Shown here: positions 8,276 through 16,800 of the stretch, one piece after another
Position numbering within the stretch: the stretch's first letter is position 1
How the letters are laid out: the number at the start of each line of letters is the position of its first letter
DNA from: Streptomyces sp. MMG1533
GTDB taxonomy: Bacteria; Actinomycetota; Actinomycetes; Streptomycetales; Streptomycetaceae
Reading direction: 5' to 3'
Length of the DNA stretch: 64,000 bases
Assembly: GCF_001279775.1 (NCBI RefSeq)
Contig: NZ_LGDG01000284.1
Span: 1-64,000 of the forward strand
Notes under the pieces: generated by a model
Told to the model about the DNA's origin: nothing
Seen by the model: the letters and a program-made list of their open reading frames with translations, nothing else
Database searches by the model: none
Made by a program: the position numbers and the translations under genes

Positions 8276-8983
8276 ATGACGGCGGACCCATTCACACAAG
8301 CGGTACGGCAGCGACTGCGGCTCGGCAGACTCCTGCCTCTGGGCGGCCCGCGCGACGGCGCGTGGATCTCCGAGGAGGCGACGGAAGCGGTGCTCCAGCG
8401 CGCGGCGGAGGATCTGCCCGGCGTACGGCTGGGCCCGCTGCGGATCGGGCTCGCCGACCCGCAGGACGTGCACGAGCCCGCCGTACCACCGCCGCCGAGT
8501 GCGCTGCCGCCCGGTCCGCTGCGGGTGACGGCGGAGTTCGCGGCCACACCGTCTCAGCCGCTGCCGACGACGGCGGACCGGCTGCGCGATCTACTGGCGG
8601 CCGCGACGGAAGGACTCGGCCTGGCGGTGGCGGAGGTGGACCTGCGGGTGACGGAACTGCTGGACGAGGAGACCGAACCTTCTTCGGTACGGCCGTCCGA
8701 CGCGGCGCGCCCCGCGGAGACCGGCGCCGGTGACGAAGGCCGCGCGGCGGCCGCCGTACTGACGGTCCCGGGCGTGGCCCGCCTGACGGACCTGCTGGGC
8801 CGGCCGGTGCATGTCGAGGAACGGCAGGGCGAGAACGAGCTGCCGCGCCGCCATGTCCGGGTCGAACTGGCGGTACACGCGGACCACCGGGCCCTGGACG
8901 TGGCCCGGGAGGTCCGCGCGAGGGTGGAGCAGGCGCTACCTGATCATCCGACGGTGGCGGTGCTGGTGACCGCGGTCGGCTGA
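8276..8983 (+). CDS. hypothetical protein divergent from the Asp23 operon
   Basis: A 235-residue soluble protein of unknown function. It appears to have two related halves (around residues 20-125 and 155-235), each with a pattern like VLTVPGVARLTDLLGRPVHV and RHVRVELAVHADHRAL; these resemble the helix and strands of Asp23 proteins, so it could be a distant double-Asp23 protein. That is inference from pattern and context. ATG 8276 follows a GGAG tract; an ATG 18 bases upstream is also in frame. Confidence 0.65.
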   Translation: MTADPFTQAVRQRLRLGRLLPLGGPRDGAWISEEATEAVLQRAAEDLPGVRLGPLRIGLADPQDVHEPAVPPPPSALPPGPLRVTAEFAATPSQPLPTTADRLRDLLAAATEGLGLAVAEVDLRVTELLDEETEPSSVRPSDAARPAETGAGDEGRAAAAVLTVPGVARLTDLLGRPVHVEERQGENELPRRHVRVELAVHADHRALDVAREVRARVEQALPDHPTVAVLVTAVG

Positions 8984-8987
8984 GGGC

Positions 8988-9791
8988 TCATTCGCCGGCG
9001 CCGGCCAGGTCCCGCAGCCGACGTGCCTGCGCTGCGCGTTCGGCGGCGCGCTGGGCGTCGTAGTCCCGGTCCTGGGCGCCGCGCAGCAGCGCCTTGGTCT
9101 CGATGACCGCGTCCCGGGGCGCGGCAAGGAGCGCCGCCGCCAGGTCCCGTGCGGCGCCGTCGAGCTGGTCCAAGGGCACGGCGACGTTCGCCAGCCCGGT
9201 GCTCACGGCCTCTTCGGCGTGCACGACCCGCCCGGTCGCGCAGATCTCCAGCGCCCGGGCATAGCCGACCAGGCTCACGAGCGGGTGCGTACCGGTCAGG
9301 TCCGGCACCAGCCCCAGGCTGGTCTCGCGCATGGCGAACTGCACGTCGTCGGCGACGACGCGCAGGTCACAGGCGAGCGCGAGCTGGAAGCCCGCGCCGA
9401 TGGCGTGGCCCTGGACGGCGGCGATCGACACGACGTCGTTGCGCCGCCACCAGGTGAAGCCCTCCTGGAACTCCGCGATGGCGCCGTCGAGTTCGGCGTC
9501 GCCACTGCGCGCGAGATCGATGAAGGACGGCTCGCCCTCGATCCCCTCGGGCGTGAACATCTGCCGGTCGAGCCCGGCGGAGAAGGACTTGCCTTCTCCG
9601 CGCAGCACGACCACTCGGACGGAGCCCGGCAGCAACCTCCCGGCTTCGGCCAACGCCCGCCACAGAGCGGGACTTTGGGCGTTGCGCTTGGCCGGGTTGG
9701 TCAGCGTCACCGTGGCGAGCGCGTCGTCCACGGCGAGCCGTACGCCGTCCTTGTCGAGCAGGGGAACGAGTTCCTGGTCGGGCGAAGCCAT
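8988..9791 (-). CDS. enoyl-CoA hydratase/isomerase family protein
   Basis: A 267-residue crotonase-fold protein. The oxyanion-hole strand RVVVLRGEGKSFSAGLD and the helix AAVQGHAIGAGFQLALACDLRV are typical, and FAMRETSLGLVPDLTGTH holds the position where hydratases carry a catalytic Glu (E in MRETSLG). It probably hydrates or isomerises an acyl-CoA in fatty-acid or branched-chain degradation; substrate unknown. A GGAGG sequence 5 bases before the ATG supports the start. It is monocistronic: the gene upstream is separated by a hairpin. Confidence 0.88.
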   Translation of the reverse strand: MASPDQELVPLLDKDGVRLAVDDALATVTLTNPAKRNAQSPALWRALAEAGRLLPGSVRVVVLRGEGKSFSAGLDRQMFTPEGIEGEPSFIDLARSGDAELDGAIAEFQEGFTWWRRNDVVSIAAVQGHAIGAGFQLALACDLRVVADDVQFAMRETSLGLVPDLTGTHPLVSLVGYARALEICATGRVVHAEEAVSTGLANVAVPLDQLDGAARDLAAALLAAPRDAVIETKALLRGAQDRDYDAQRAAERAAQARRLRDLAGAGE

Positions 9792-9845
9792 GGGGTGCCT
9801 CCGATGAGTGCGGTCAGCAGAGCGAAGCTAAGTGACTGCACAGTA

Positions 9846-9879
9846 ACCACCCGGCCGATCAGCCGACCGACCGGGTGGT
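9846..9879 (-). terminator. hairpin after the small HTH gene
   Basis: ACCACCCGG at 9846-9854 pairs perfectly with CCGGGTGGT at 9871-9879 across a 16-base loop. It lies 30-63 bases downstream of the HTH gene stop and before the enoyl-CoA hydratase gene. No U-run follows, as is usual for Streptomyces terminators. Confidence 0.5.
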
Positions 9880-9908
9880 CACCATCGAAGCCGATGAACC
9901 ACCCGGGT

Positions 9909-10130
9909 TCAGGACGAGGCGGCCTTCTTGCCCCGCGTCGCCCCGCCACGCCCACGAAGCGTGACGCCCGACTCGCTGAGCATCCGGTGCACGAAGCCAT
10001 ACGAGCGGCCGGTTTCCTCGGCCAGCGCTCGAATGCTCGCACCGGAGTCGTACTTCTTCTTCAGGTCTGCCGCGAGCTTGTCGCGCGCGGCGCCGGTTAC
10101 CCGGCTGCCCTTCTTCAGAGTCTCGGCCAC
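9909..10130 (-). CDS. small helix-turn-helix protein
   Basis: A 73-residue basic protein. Residues 24-55 (KYDSGASIRALAEETGRSYGFVHRML in part: SIRALAEETGRSYGFVHRM) form a clear helix-turn-helix of the resolvase/Hin-like type, followed by a basic Gly/Arg/Lys tail GRGGATRGKKAASS. GTG 10130 is preceded by GAGG at good spacing. This type is conserved across Streptomyces as a nucleoid-associated or transcription-regulator candidate; its targets are unknown. An upstream in-frame ATG (10169) is possible but lacks a ribosome binding site. Confidence 0.75.
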   Translation of the reverse strand: MAETLKKGSRVTGAARDKLAADLKKKYDSGASIRALAEETGRSYGFVHRMLSESGVTLRGRGGATRGKKAASS

Positions 10131-10491
10131 CCGTGCCTCCTCATGGGAAGTGCGCTCTGGTCTCCTCATGATCACCCCTCCGGGCCGTCCTGGCCACCCA
10201 TTCGGCAAGGTCCGTAAGACACGGTTTTGACGACAGGAGCGCGTCCCCACAAGCGGAATCCGCAATTCCACGCGAGGGCGTTCGTACCGCCGAACGAGTT
10301 CTTTCGTGAAGTGCCAGGTCAGGGACGTACGACGGCCGAGCCCTTGTCGATAAAGGGCTCGGCCGTGAAATCGATGTAGGACACACCTCGGTACGAGGAG
10401 ATCTCACACAGATGGTGGATCACCGATGGGCCGAATGATCCAGACGCAGTGGATCACGTCTTCGATCAAGCGTTCCCGGCCCGTCGGACCC
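10131..10491. other. 361-base gene-free stretch between HTH and ABC-F genes
   Basis: No convincing reading frame is seen. It should contain the HTH gene promoter at its left side and the strong hairpin at 10332-10366. The remaining part (10367-10491) is unassigned. Confidence 0.5.
10332..10366. terminator. strong 14-bp stem hairpin downstream of the ABC-F gene
   Basis: ACGGCCGAGCCCTT (10332-10345) pairs perfectly with AAGGGCTCGGCCGT (10353-10366) over a 7-base loop. It lies 126 bases past the stop of the minus-strand ABC-F gene and is the likely end of that transcript. Confidence 0.6.
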
Positions 10492-12090
10492 TCAGGCGAG
10501 GGCGACGAGGTCCGCGTAGTCCGCGCCCCAGAGGTCCTCGACGCCGTCGGGCAGGAGGATGATCCGCTCCGGCTCGAGCGCCTCGACGGCGCCCTCGTCG
10601 TGGGTGACGAGGATGACCGCGCCCTTGTAGGTGCGCAGCGCGCCGAGAATCTCCTCGCGGCTGGCAGGGTCGAGGTTGTTGGTGGGCTCGTCGAGGAGCA
10701 GCACGTTCGCCGACGAGACCACCAGGGTCGCGAGCGCGAGGCGGGTCTTCTCGCCGCCGGAGAGGACGCCGGCGGGCTTGTCGACGTCGTCGCCGGAGAA
10801 CAGGAACGAGCCGAGCGTCTTGCGGACCTCGACCAGGTCCAGGTCGGGGTTGGCGGAGCGCATGTTCTCCAGGACCGAACGGTCGGCATCCAGGGTCTCG
10901 TGCTCCTGGGCGTAGTAGCCGATCTTGAGGCCGTGGCCGGGAACGACCGCGCCCGTGTCGGGCTGCTCGACGCCGGCGAGAAGCCGGAGCAGGGTCGTCT
11001 TCCCGGCGCCGTTCAGGCCGAGGATGACCACCCTCGAACCCTTGTCGACGGCCAGGTCGACGTCGGTGAAGATCTCCAGCGAGCCGTACGACTTCGACAG
11101 GCCCTCGGCAGTCAACGGGGTCTTGCCGCAGGGTGCCGGCTCGGGGAAGCGCAGCTTGGCCACCTTGTCGCTCTGACGCACCGCTTCAAGGCCGGAGAGC
11201 AGCCTGTCGGCGCGGCGGGCCATGTTCTGTGCGGCGACGGTCTTGGTGGCCTTGGCACGCATCTTGTCCGCCTGCGAGTGCAGCGCGGCGGCCTTCTTCT
11301 CGGCGTTCTGCCGCTCGCGCTTGCGGCGCTTCTCGTCGGCCTCGCGCTGCTGCTGGTAGAGCTTCCAGCCCATGTTGTAGACGTCGATCTGGGAGCGGTT
11401 GGCGTCCAGGTAGAAGACCTTGTTCACGACCGTCTCGACGAGGTCGACATCGTGGGAGATCACGATGAAGCCGCCGCGGTAGGTCTTGAGGTAGTCCCGC
11501 AGCCAGATGATCGAGTCGGCGTCGAGGTGGTTCGTCGGCTCGTCGAGGAGCAGCGTGTCCGCGTCCGAGAACAGGATGCGGGCCAGCTCGATACGGCGGC
11601 GCTGACCGCCGGAGAGCGTATGGAGCGGCTGGCCGAGCACCCGGTCGGGCAGGTTGAGCGCGGCGGCGATGGTGGCGGCCTCGGCCTCGGCGGAGTAGCC
11701 GCCCTTGGTGAGGAACTCCGTCTCCTGGCGCTCGTACTGCCTGAGGGCCTTGTCGCGGGTGGCGCCCGTGCCGTTCGCGATGCGCTGTTCGTTGTCGCGC
11801 ATCTTGCGGATCAGTGTGTCGAGACCGCGCGCGGAGAGGATGCGGTCGCGGGCGAGCACGTCGAGGTCGCCGGTGCGGGGGTCCTGGGGGAGGTAGCCGA
11901 CCTCGCCGGAGCGGGTGATGGTGCCGCCGGCGGGGACGCCCTCGCCGGCGAGGCACTTGGTGAGGGTGGTCTTGCCGGCGCCGTTGCGGCCGACCAGACC
12001 GATGCGGTCACCCTTGGCGACACGGAAGGTGGCGGACTCGATGAGGACGCGCGCACCGGCGCGCAGCTCGATACCGGAGGCGGAGATCAC
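10492..12090 (-). CDS. ABC-F family ATP-binding protein
   Basis: A 532-residue soluble protein with two ABC ATPase domains and no membrane segment. Domain 1 has Walker A GRNGAGKTT (34-42), signature LSGGQRRR and Walker B TLLLDEPTNHLD. Domain 2 has Walker A GLNGAGKTT near residue 357, signature LSGGEKTR and LLLDEPTNNLD. A charged helical linker rich in Arg/Lys/Glu (YQQQREADEKRRKRER region) joins them, the ABC-F interdomain linker that reaches toward the ribosomal P-tRNA. It is probably a translation factor of the Uup/YdiF type rather than a drug-resistance protein, but that cannot be decided here. GTG 12090 matches the usual ISASGIELRAG start; the reading frame stays open upstream to 12219. 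Confidence 0.9.
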   Translation of the reverse strand: MISASGIELRAGARVLIESATFRVAKGDRIGLVGRNGAGKTTLTKCLAGEGVPAGGTITRSGEVGYLPQDPRTGDLDVLARDRILSARGLDTLIRKMRDNEQRIANGTGATRDKALRQYERQETEFLTKGGYSAEAEAATIAAALNLPDRVLGQPLHTLSGGQRRRIELARILFSDADTLLLDEPTNHLDADSIIWLRDYLKTYRGGFIVISHDVDLVETVVNKVFYLDANRSQIDVYNMGWKLYQQQREADEKRRKRERQNAEKKAAALHSQADKMRAKATKTVAAQNMARRADRLLSGLEAVRQSDKVAKLRFPEPAPCGKTPLTAEGLSKSYGSLEIFTDVDLAVDKGSRVVILGLNGAGKTTLLRLLAGVEQPDTGAVVPGHGLKIGYYAQEHETLDADRSVLENMRSANPDLDLVEVRKTLGSFLFSGDDVDKPAGVLSGGEKTRLALATLVVSSANVLLLDEPTNNLDPASREEILGALRTYKGAVILVTHDEGAVEALEPERIILLPDGVEDLWGADYADLVALA

Positions 12091-12415
12091 GGACAGACTC
12101 CAGGGCGGATTGGGGAGGCGGGTGGGCGGCTGAGGACGTTCCCGCCGTCTAATGCGCGAGGAGAATGGCCATGGGGCCAGTCTAACGGGGCCGTGCAACC
12201 ACTTTTTCTGCGTATGCATGTTCGGGCCGGCTGCCGGGGCGAGGCGGCGGCGGAGCGCAGCCTGTCCCCCGTTCGACTCCTGGTCCGGCGCCCGGCCCGG
12301 GATGGGGTGAGGATGGCGGCAGCGGGGCGGACGCTGCCCGCGGGGCGTTGTCAGTGGTCGCTGCCAGACTGGGCGACGGGTGACATTTCCGGCGGGTCAC
12401 GAAGGAGTGGTCGGC
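12091..12415. promoter_or_regulatory. divergent intergenic region between ABC-F and VOC genes
   Basis: 325 bases with no convincing gene. It must contain the promoters of the ABC-F gene (minus) and the VOC gene (plus). I saw no clear -10/-35 pair. Confidence 0.4.
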
Positions 12416-12829
12416 ATGGCAGGAACGAACAGCGAACGGCCCAGCATCTATCCGACTCTGCTGTACGCGGACGCCAAAGCGGCGATCCGGCAGCTCACGG
12501 AGGCCTTGGGCTTCACGGAACTCTCGGTGTACGAGGGTGAGGACGGCTCGGTGCTGCACGCCGAGCTGGTGCAGGGCAACGGCGGGGTGATGCTCGGCTC
12601 CAAGGGCCGCGGAGGGGTCTTCGACGCGGCGATGAAGGGCGCGGGCCCCGGCGGGGTGTACGTCGTCGTGGACGACGTCGACGCACATCACCGGCGGGCC
12701 GTGGACCACGGCGTGGAGATCCTGATGCCCCCGACGGACCAGGACTACGGCTCGCGGGACTACATGGCCCGGGACGCCGAGGGCAACATCTGGAGTTTCG
12801 GCACGTACGCCCCCGAGATGGAGGGCTGA
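12416..12829 (+). CDS. VOC (glyoxalase/bleomycin-resistance) family protein
   Basis: A 137-residue protein with the two beta-alpha-beta-beta-beta modules of the vicinal-oxygen-chelate fold: IYPTLLYADAKAAIRQLTEALGF at the start and YVVVDDVDAHHRRAVDHG, then DYGSRDYMARDAEGNIWSFGTY at the end. It resembles the PhnB/YcgJ-like glyoxalase group. Substrate unknown. AGGAG lies 8 bases before ATG 12416. The gene is convergent with the next, and a small hairpin spans both stop codons. Confidence 0.82.
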   Translation: MAGTNSERPSIYPTLLYADAKAAIRQLTEALGFTELSVYEGEDGSVLHAELVQGNGGVMLGSKGRGGVFDAAMKGAGPGGVYVVVDDVDAHHRRAVDHGVEILMPPTDQDYGSRDYMARDAEGNIWSFGTYAPEMEG

Positions 12830-12844
12830 CGGCCCCGCGTCAGC
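12825..12844. terminator. bidirectional hairpin spanning two stop codons
   Basis: GCTGACG (12825-12831) and CGTCAGC (12838-12844) pair around a 6-base loop. The stem contains the stop codon of the VOC gene and the stop codon of the convergent hypothetical gene, so it can serve both transcripts. Confidence 0.55.
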
Positions 12845-14258
12845 TTCCTCCGGTGTGCACCTGGAAGGCCGCCCGGCGTACCGCCTTCGCCAGGGCGGGG
12901 TCGGGATGCGCGGCGGCCAGCGCGACCAGGACCTGCACGGTGCGGGGGTGACCGACGGCCCGCACCTCGTCGAGGAGCGAGGGGACGGTCGGCTGCACCG
13001 CGGACTCCAGGTGCCGCACGAGCATCGGAGCCTCGCCGTGGTCGGCGACGGCGGCGGCGGTGTCGACCCACAGCCAGGTCGCCTCCTCCCGGGTGAGGAC
13101 CTCGTGGGCGTCCTCCGGGTCGATGCCGTCGTGCTCGGCCAGCCACAGCAGGGCGTACGGCCGCAGCGTGGGCTCGTCGGCCACGGAGCGCACGTCGGGC
13201 TCGGCGGGGGCGCCGACGACGCGCAGCGCCTCGAAGGCGAGGCCGCGCAGCAGGGCGTCCTCGCCGCGGGCGGCGCCGAGCAGCTCGGTGACGGCGCTGC
13301 CGACGGGGCGGGCGGCGAGCCAGGCGCGGTACTCGGCGCGAGCCGCGTTCGGGCGCAGCTGGGCGCAGCCGCGGAGCATGTCCTCGGCCGCCTGCTCGAT
13401 GTTCCCGGCGGGGCTCTGCGCGGCGACGCAGATCTGCTCCAGCTTGACCCAGACCGCCCAGTTGCCGAGCGGGGTGAGCGTGGCCTGCCCGTCGCCGTAG
13501 GTGAGCGCACCGACGGAGGCGAGGGCGCGCAGCGCCCAGTCGAGGAGGGGGGAGAGCGAGGCGTCGGCGGGCCCCGGCGGGGCCGGGGGCGTCGGCGCGG
13601 GTACCGGTACCGGCTGTGGGCCGTACGGGATCTCGCAGCGCTCGGTGCGCAGCTCGGTGACCCGCTGCTCGAGGAGGTCGAGGAGCTGCTCCACGGGCAC
13701 GGGGCCGGCGGACAGCTGGAGGAAGGAGAGCACCTGGGGCATCGCCGAGACGACCTCGGCGACGGCGGCCGGCTCGTGGTCGGCGGGTTCGGCAAAGGCG
13801 AGCGACCAGGCGTCGAAGAGGGCCACCCAGCCGCGCAGCACCGCGCTGTCGTCGCGGTCCCAGGCACGCAGCCGCCAGCCGGGGCGGGCGCTGCCGCCGT
13901 GCACCTCGACGAGTCCGGCGAGACGGGCGGTGTCCCAGTCGGCGCGGACCTGACCCGCGGTCAGGCCCAGGTCGGCGGCGGCCCGTTCCGCGGTCTCGTC
14001 GGAGAGGGTGCCCTTGCTGTCGGGGTTCGCGCCGTCCCGGCGGGGGCGCAGCGCGGCGTCCGCCCAGTGGGCGACGCGGGCCGCGGCGGCCAGTCCGGAG
14101 CGTGCCATTCTGGCCAGCTCCGCGGGGGCCGGAGTGCCTTCGGGCGGGCGGGGTGCGGCGCGGCGCGGGCGCCGCTGGTTCACAGCTCTGGGGGCGGCGG
14201 CCAGGGGTCGCGGGCGGACGAGTCGAAGCCTGGAGTCGCGCGGGATACGGGACGTCAC
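12840..14258 (-). CDS. hypothetical protein, HEAT-like helical
   Basis: A 472-residue protein I cannot assign. The N-terminal ~55 residues are basic and low-complexity; the rest is Ala/Leu-rich and helical, with repeated short segments near the C-terminus (e.g. MLVRHLESAVQPTVPSLLDE, RTVQVLVALAAAHPDPALAKA) that look like HEAT-type repeats. Strings such as RLVHPGG are absent, so no catalytic motif is evident. GTG 14258 was chosen because it opens a VTSRIPRDSR start; an ATG at 14306 is also in frame. It stands alone between a convergent VOC gene and a repeat array. Confidence 0.6.
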   Translation of the reverse strand: MTSRIPRDSRLRLVRPRPLAAAPRAVNQRRPRRAAPRPPEGTPAPAELARMARSGLAAAARVAHWADAALRPRRDGANPDSKGTLSDETAERAAADLGLTAGQVRADWDTARLAGLVEVHGGSARPGWRLRAWDRDDSAVLRGWVALFDAWSLAFAEPADHEPAAVAEVVSAMPQVLSFLQLSAGPVPVEQLLDLLEQRVTELRTERCEIPYGPQPVPVPAPTPPAPPGPADASLSPLLDWALRALASVGALTYGDGQATLTPLGNWAVWVKLEQICVAAQSPAGNIEQAAEDMLRGCAQLRPNAARAEYRAWLAARPVGSAVTELLGAARGEDALLRGLAFEALRVVGAPAEPDVRSVADEPTLRPYALLWLAEHDGIDPEDAHEVLTREEATWLWVDTAAAVADHGEAPMLVRHLESAVQPTVPSLLDEVRAVGHPRTVQVLVALAAAHPDPALAKAVRRAAFQVHTGGS

Positions 14259-14500
14259 GGGTGCAGTCTTCCGGTTGACGGTCCGAAAACCCAAACGGAA
14301 TGTCACGGCGGGCGACGGGGATGGCCAACGCCGAGCCCCGGCGGGGGGTCGTAGGCCGAGATCAGGCCAGTGGTACGGCGTTAAACGGAACCGGTGGGAC
14401 CGGAGGTGGACCGGGAGTGGGCCAGGGGTGGGCCAGGGTTACACGGGCGGGGTGGAGTGCTGTGCGGCGAGCACCGGATGAGGGGACGGCAACAAGGGGG
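14259..14500. other. gene-free stretch upstream of the hypothetical gene
   Basis: About 240 bases with no credible gene; probably the promoter of the minus-strand gene at 14258. It contains G-rich tracts of the form GGACCGGGAGTGGGCCAG with partial internal repetition (14395-14440). Confidence 0.4.
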
Positions 14501-14667
14501 TTTCACATCAGGGGCCGTTCGCGGCCTGTCACATCAAGGGCGTTCGCGGCCCGTCACGCCAGGGGCGTTCGCGGCCCGTCACGCCAGGGGCGTTCGCGGC
14601 CCGTCACATCAAGGCCGTTCGCGGCCCGTCACATCAAGGCCGTTCGCGGCCCGTCACATCAAGGGCG
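14501..14667. repeat. 25-bp tandem repeat array, six units, hairpin-forming
   Basis: Units begin GTTCGCGGCC at 14517, 14542, 14567, 14592, 14617 and 14642, exactly 25 bases apart, with a partial unit before (14501) and after. Each carries GTCACATCAAGG or the variant GTCACGCCAGGG. At 14513, 14613 and 14638 the junction reads GGCCGTTCGCGGCC, a 5-bp stem closing a TTCG loop; other junctions have one mismatch. The last unit contains the final codons and stop of the alpha/beta hydrolase gene (stop at 14654-14656), so the array looks like an expansion of that gene's 3' end. Confidence 0.9.
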
Positions 14668-15784
14668 TCAGGAAGCGGCGCAGGACCTCTTCGTAGGCCT
14701 TGGGGTCGGCGTTCCACATGGCCGCGTGGGGCGCCTGACGGACCGTGTGGAGGGCGACCCGGTCGGGACGGATCGCGGCGAGGCGGCGGGAGTGGCGCCA
14801 GGGGGCCACGGTGTCGTCCGGGCCGTGGAAGATCAGGGTCGGCGGGATGTCGAGCAGCTCGGGGGCCGCGGCGGCGTCCAGGCGGTCGCCGTACAGGCCG
14901 GTGCGGCCCTGCGCGGCGCGTACCGCGAGCGGCAGGAGGGCGCCCGGGGTGCGGCGGGCCGAGGCGAGGGCGCGCAGGGTCGCTTCCCAGCTGAGGACCG
15001 GGGAGTCCAGGACGAGTCCCGAGATCCGCTCGCGCAGCCCCGAGTGCGCGGCGGCGCGCAGCGCCATCGTGGCGCCGGTGGACCAGCCGTGCAGGACGAC
15101 CTGCCGGGCGCCGTGGTGGACGGCGTAGCGGATCGCCGCGTCCAGGTCGCGCCACTCGGTCTCGCCGAGGTGGTTCAGGCCGTCCGGCGGACGGGGGGCG
15201 CCGAGGTCGCCGCGGTAGGCGAGGGCGAGCACCGGGAAGCGGTGGCGGTGCAGGAACTCCATGACGTTCATGGAGTGTTCGCGGGTGGTGCCGAGACCGT
15301 GCACCGCGATCACCCAGGTGCCTCGCATGCCGGGCACGAACCAGGCGGGCAGGGTGCCGAGTTCGCCGGGGATGTCGACGTCGGCGTGGTCCAGGCCGAG
15401 GGCGGCACGGGGGTCGCCGACGTACACGTTCGGGGTGAGCCAGACCTTGTCGCCGGGCTTCAGGGTGCCGTGCGTGACGCGCTCCAGGCGGCGTACGACG
15501 GTGTCGGCGGAGTGGGACTCCGCGTCGAGCACGGGGCCGACGACCGCGTGCGAGCCCTCGCCGCCGAGGCCGTACATGCCGGGGCGCAGGGCGGCCAGAT
15601 CGCGGGTGAGGGCGATGCGGCCGGCCGCCGTCGCGTGCACGGTGAGCCGGGGTTCGGTGGGCAGGGGCCGGCCCGGGGGCGCCTTGAGCGCGGCGTCGCT
15701 GGCGAGCCGGCCGGCGGCGATCCCGGCGGCGCCGGCAGCCAGGGCTGCGGTGACGGCGGCGGCTGTTGCGGTGACGGTGCGCAC
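14654..15784 (-). CDS. alpha/beta hydrolase with N-terminal membrane anchor or signal
   Basis: A 376-residue protein. Residues 1-30 are hydrophobic and Ala-rich (VTATAAAVTAALAAGAAGIA), a signal peptide or anchor. The hydrolase core has the oxyanion region VIAVHGLG, the nucleophile elbow GWSTG (S235), an acid in FHGPDD and a His in QAPHAAMW near the C-terminus. It looks like a serine esterase or peptidase of the BAAT/DUF-type alpha/beta hydrolases; substrate unknown. Its last codons lie within the tandem repeat array. Confidence 0.82.
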   Translation of the reverse strand: MRTVTATAAAVTAALAAGAAGIAAGRLASDAALKAPPGRPLPTEPRLTVHATAAGRIALTRDLAALRPGMYGLGGEGSHAVVGPVLDAESHSADTVVRRLERVTHGTLKPGDKVWLTPNVYVGDPRAALGLDHADVDIPGELGTLPAWFVPGMRGTWVIAVHGLGTTREHSMNVMEFLHRHRFPVLALAYRGDLGAPRPPDGLNHLGETEWRDLDAAIRYAVHHGARQVVLHGWSTGATMALRAAAHSGLRERISGLVLDSPVLSWEATLRALASARRTPGALLPLAVRAAQGRTGLYGDRLDAAAAPELLDIPPTLIFHGPDDTVAPWRHSRRLAAIRPDRVALHTVRQAPHAAMWNADPKAYEEVLRRFLTPLM

Positions 15785-15875
15785 CCGTCCAGTGTCCTGG
15801 CGGACCTCGCCGACGGCCAGTGGGAGGGCGGTCCGGGGTGACGACTCCGCCGGGGGCGCGCGGCGTGCGGGGGGG

Positions 15876-16607
15876 TCAGCCCCGCTGCCCGTACCCCCGC
15901 AGCCGGTCCCCCGCCTCCGCCACCTGTGCCTCGGACAGCAGGGAGGGCGACAACCCCGGCACCGAGGACGCCGTCAGCCACAGGCGGCACATCCATTCCA
16001 GCTGGGCCGTGCGGTCGTAGGCCTGGTCCAGGGTGGTGCCGTAGGTGAGGGTGCCGTGGTTCTGGAGGAGGCAGGCGGAGCGGTCGGCGAGGGCGTGGAG
16101 CATGTTCTCGGCCAACTCGTCGGTGCCGTATGCGGCATACGGGGCAACTCGGACGGAGCCGCCCAGCGCGGCGGCCATGTAGTGGATCGCCGGGAGCTCG
16201 GCGACGAGCGTCGAGACGGCCGTGGCGTGCACGGCGTGGGTGTGGACGACGGCACGGGCTTCGGTGGCGCGGTAGACGGCCAGATGCATGGGCAGTTCGC
16301 TGGTGGGGACGAGGGCGCCGAGGACCTGGCGGCCGTCGAGGTCGACGCCGGTGACGTCCTCCGGCGCGAGCCGGTCGTAGGGGACGCCCGACGGTGTGAC
16401 CAGGACGGTGTCCTCGATGCGTATCGAGACGTTGCCCGAGGTGCCGACGACCAGTCCGTCGGACACCGTCCGGCGGGCCGTCGCGACGAGCGCCTCCCAG
16501 GCGTGCGCCTCCTCGGGGCGCACACTTCTCCCTCGCGGCGCCCGCACATCCTGTGCGCCCTCCCCGACGCCCCGCACGCCCCGCGCGTCCCGCCACTCCT
16601 CAGCCAT
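15876..16607 (-). CDS. class II aldolase/adducin family protein
   Basis: A 243-residue protein with the family motifs SDGLVVGTSGNVSIR, TPSGVPYDRL, the conserved acidic residue in TSELPMHLAVYR, the metal-binding HTHAVH and a final His in LLQNHGTLTYG. Family members are Zn-dependent L-fuculose-phosphate or L-ribulose-phosphate aldolases/epimerases and related enzymes; the substrate is not readable. ATG 16607 has AGGA 8 bases upstream. The frame is open further upstream but that part has no conserved sequence. Confidence 0.85.
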   Translation of the reverse strand: MAEEWRDARGVRGVGEGAQDVRAPRGRSVRPEEAHAWEALVATARRTVSDGLVVGTSGNVSIRIEDTVLVTPSGVPYDRLAPEDVTGVDLDGRQVLGALVPTSELPMHLAVYRATEARAVVHTHAVHATAVSTLVAELPAIHYMAAALGGSVRVAPYAAYGTDELAENMLHALADRSACLLQNHGTLTYGTTLDQAYDRTAQLEWMCRLWLTASSVPGLSPSLLSEAQVAEAGDRLRGYGQRG

Positions 16608-16699
16608 GCCGCGATCCTGCCAGGCGCGGCACCGACCCGCCCCCGGACGTGGGCACTTTAGGCCGGAACCGGCGGCTCCGAAAGATCGCATATAGGCAT

Positions 16700-16800
16700 A
16701 CATGGGCTTCTTCGATCGCTTGGCCGGAGATCGTCGAAGATTGGATGATCTTCCAGTAATCTCTGGGAGATTTTTCGTGCACGTCGCCATTCCGGGGGGA
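16700..16800 (+). promoter_or_regulatory. structured, low-GC 5' leader of the lysozyme gene
   Basis: Two hairpins follow each other: GAAGAT/ATCTTC (16736-16753, 6-base loop) and AATCTC/GAGATT (16758-16772, 3-base loop) with TTT directly after, like an intrinsic terminator. A longer imperfect pairing links CTTCTTCGATC (16707 region) with GATCGTCGAAG (16729-16739). The region is much more A/T-rich than its surroundings. A ribosome binding site (GGGGGGA) precedes the ATG at 16804. Confidence 0.5.

Noticed and set aside
10404..10889. A minus-strand reading frame near the end of the ABC-F gene
   Set aside because: It overlaps the ABC-F gene in another frame and translates to Ser/Arg/Pro low-complexity sequence.
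14501..14667. Possible CRISPR array
   Set aside because: The units are contiguous with no unique spacers and no cas genes are nearby; it is a simple tandem repeat.
14300..15841. A plus-strand frame of 513 codons across the tandem repeats
   Set aside because: It is opposite the alpha/beta hydrolase, which has an intact catalytic motif set, and its repetitive start only reflects the 25-bp array.
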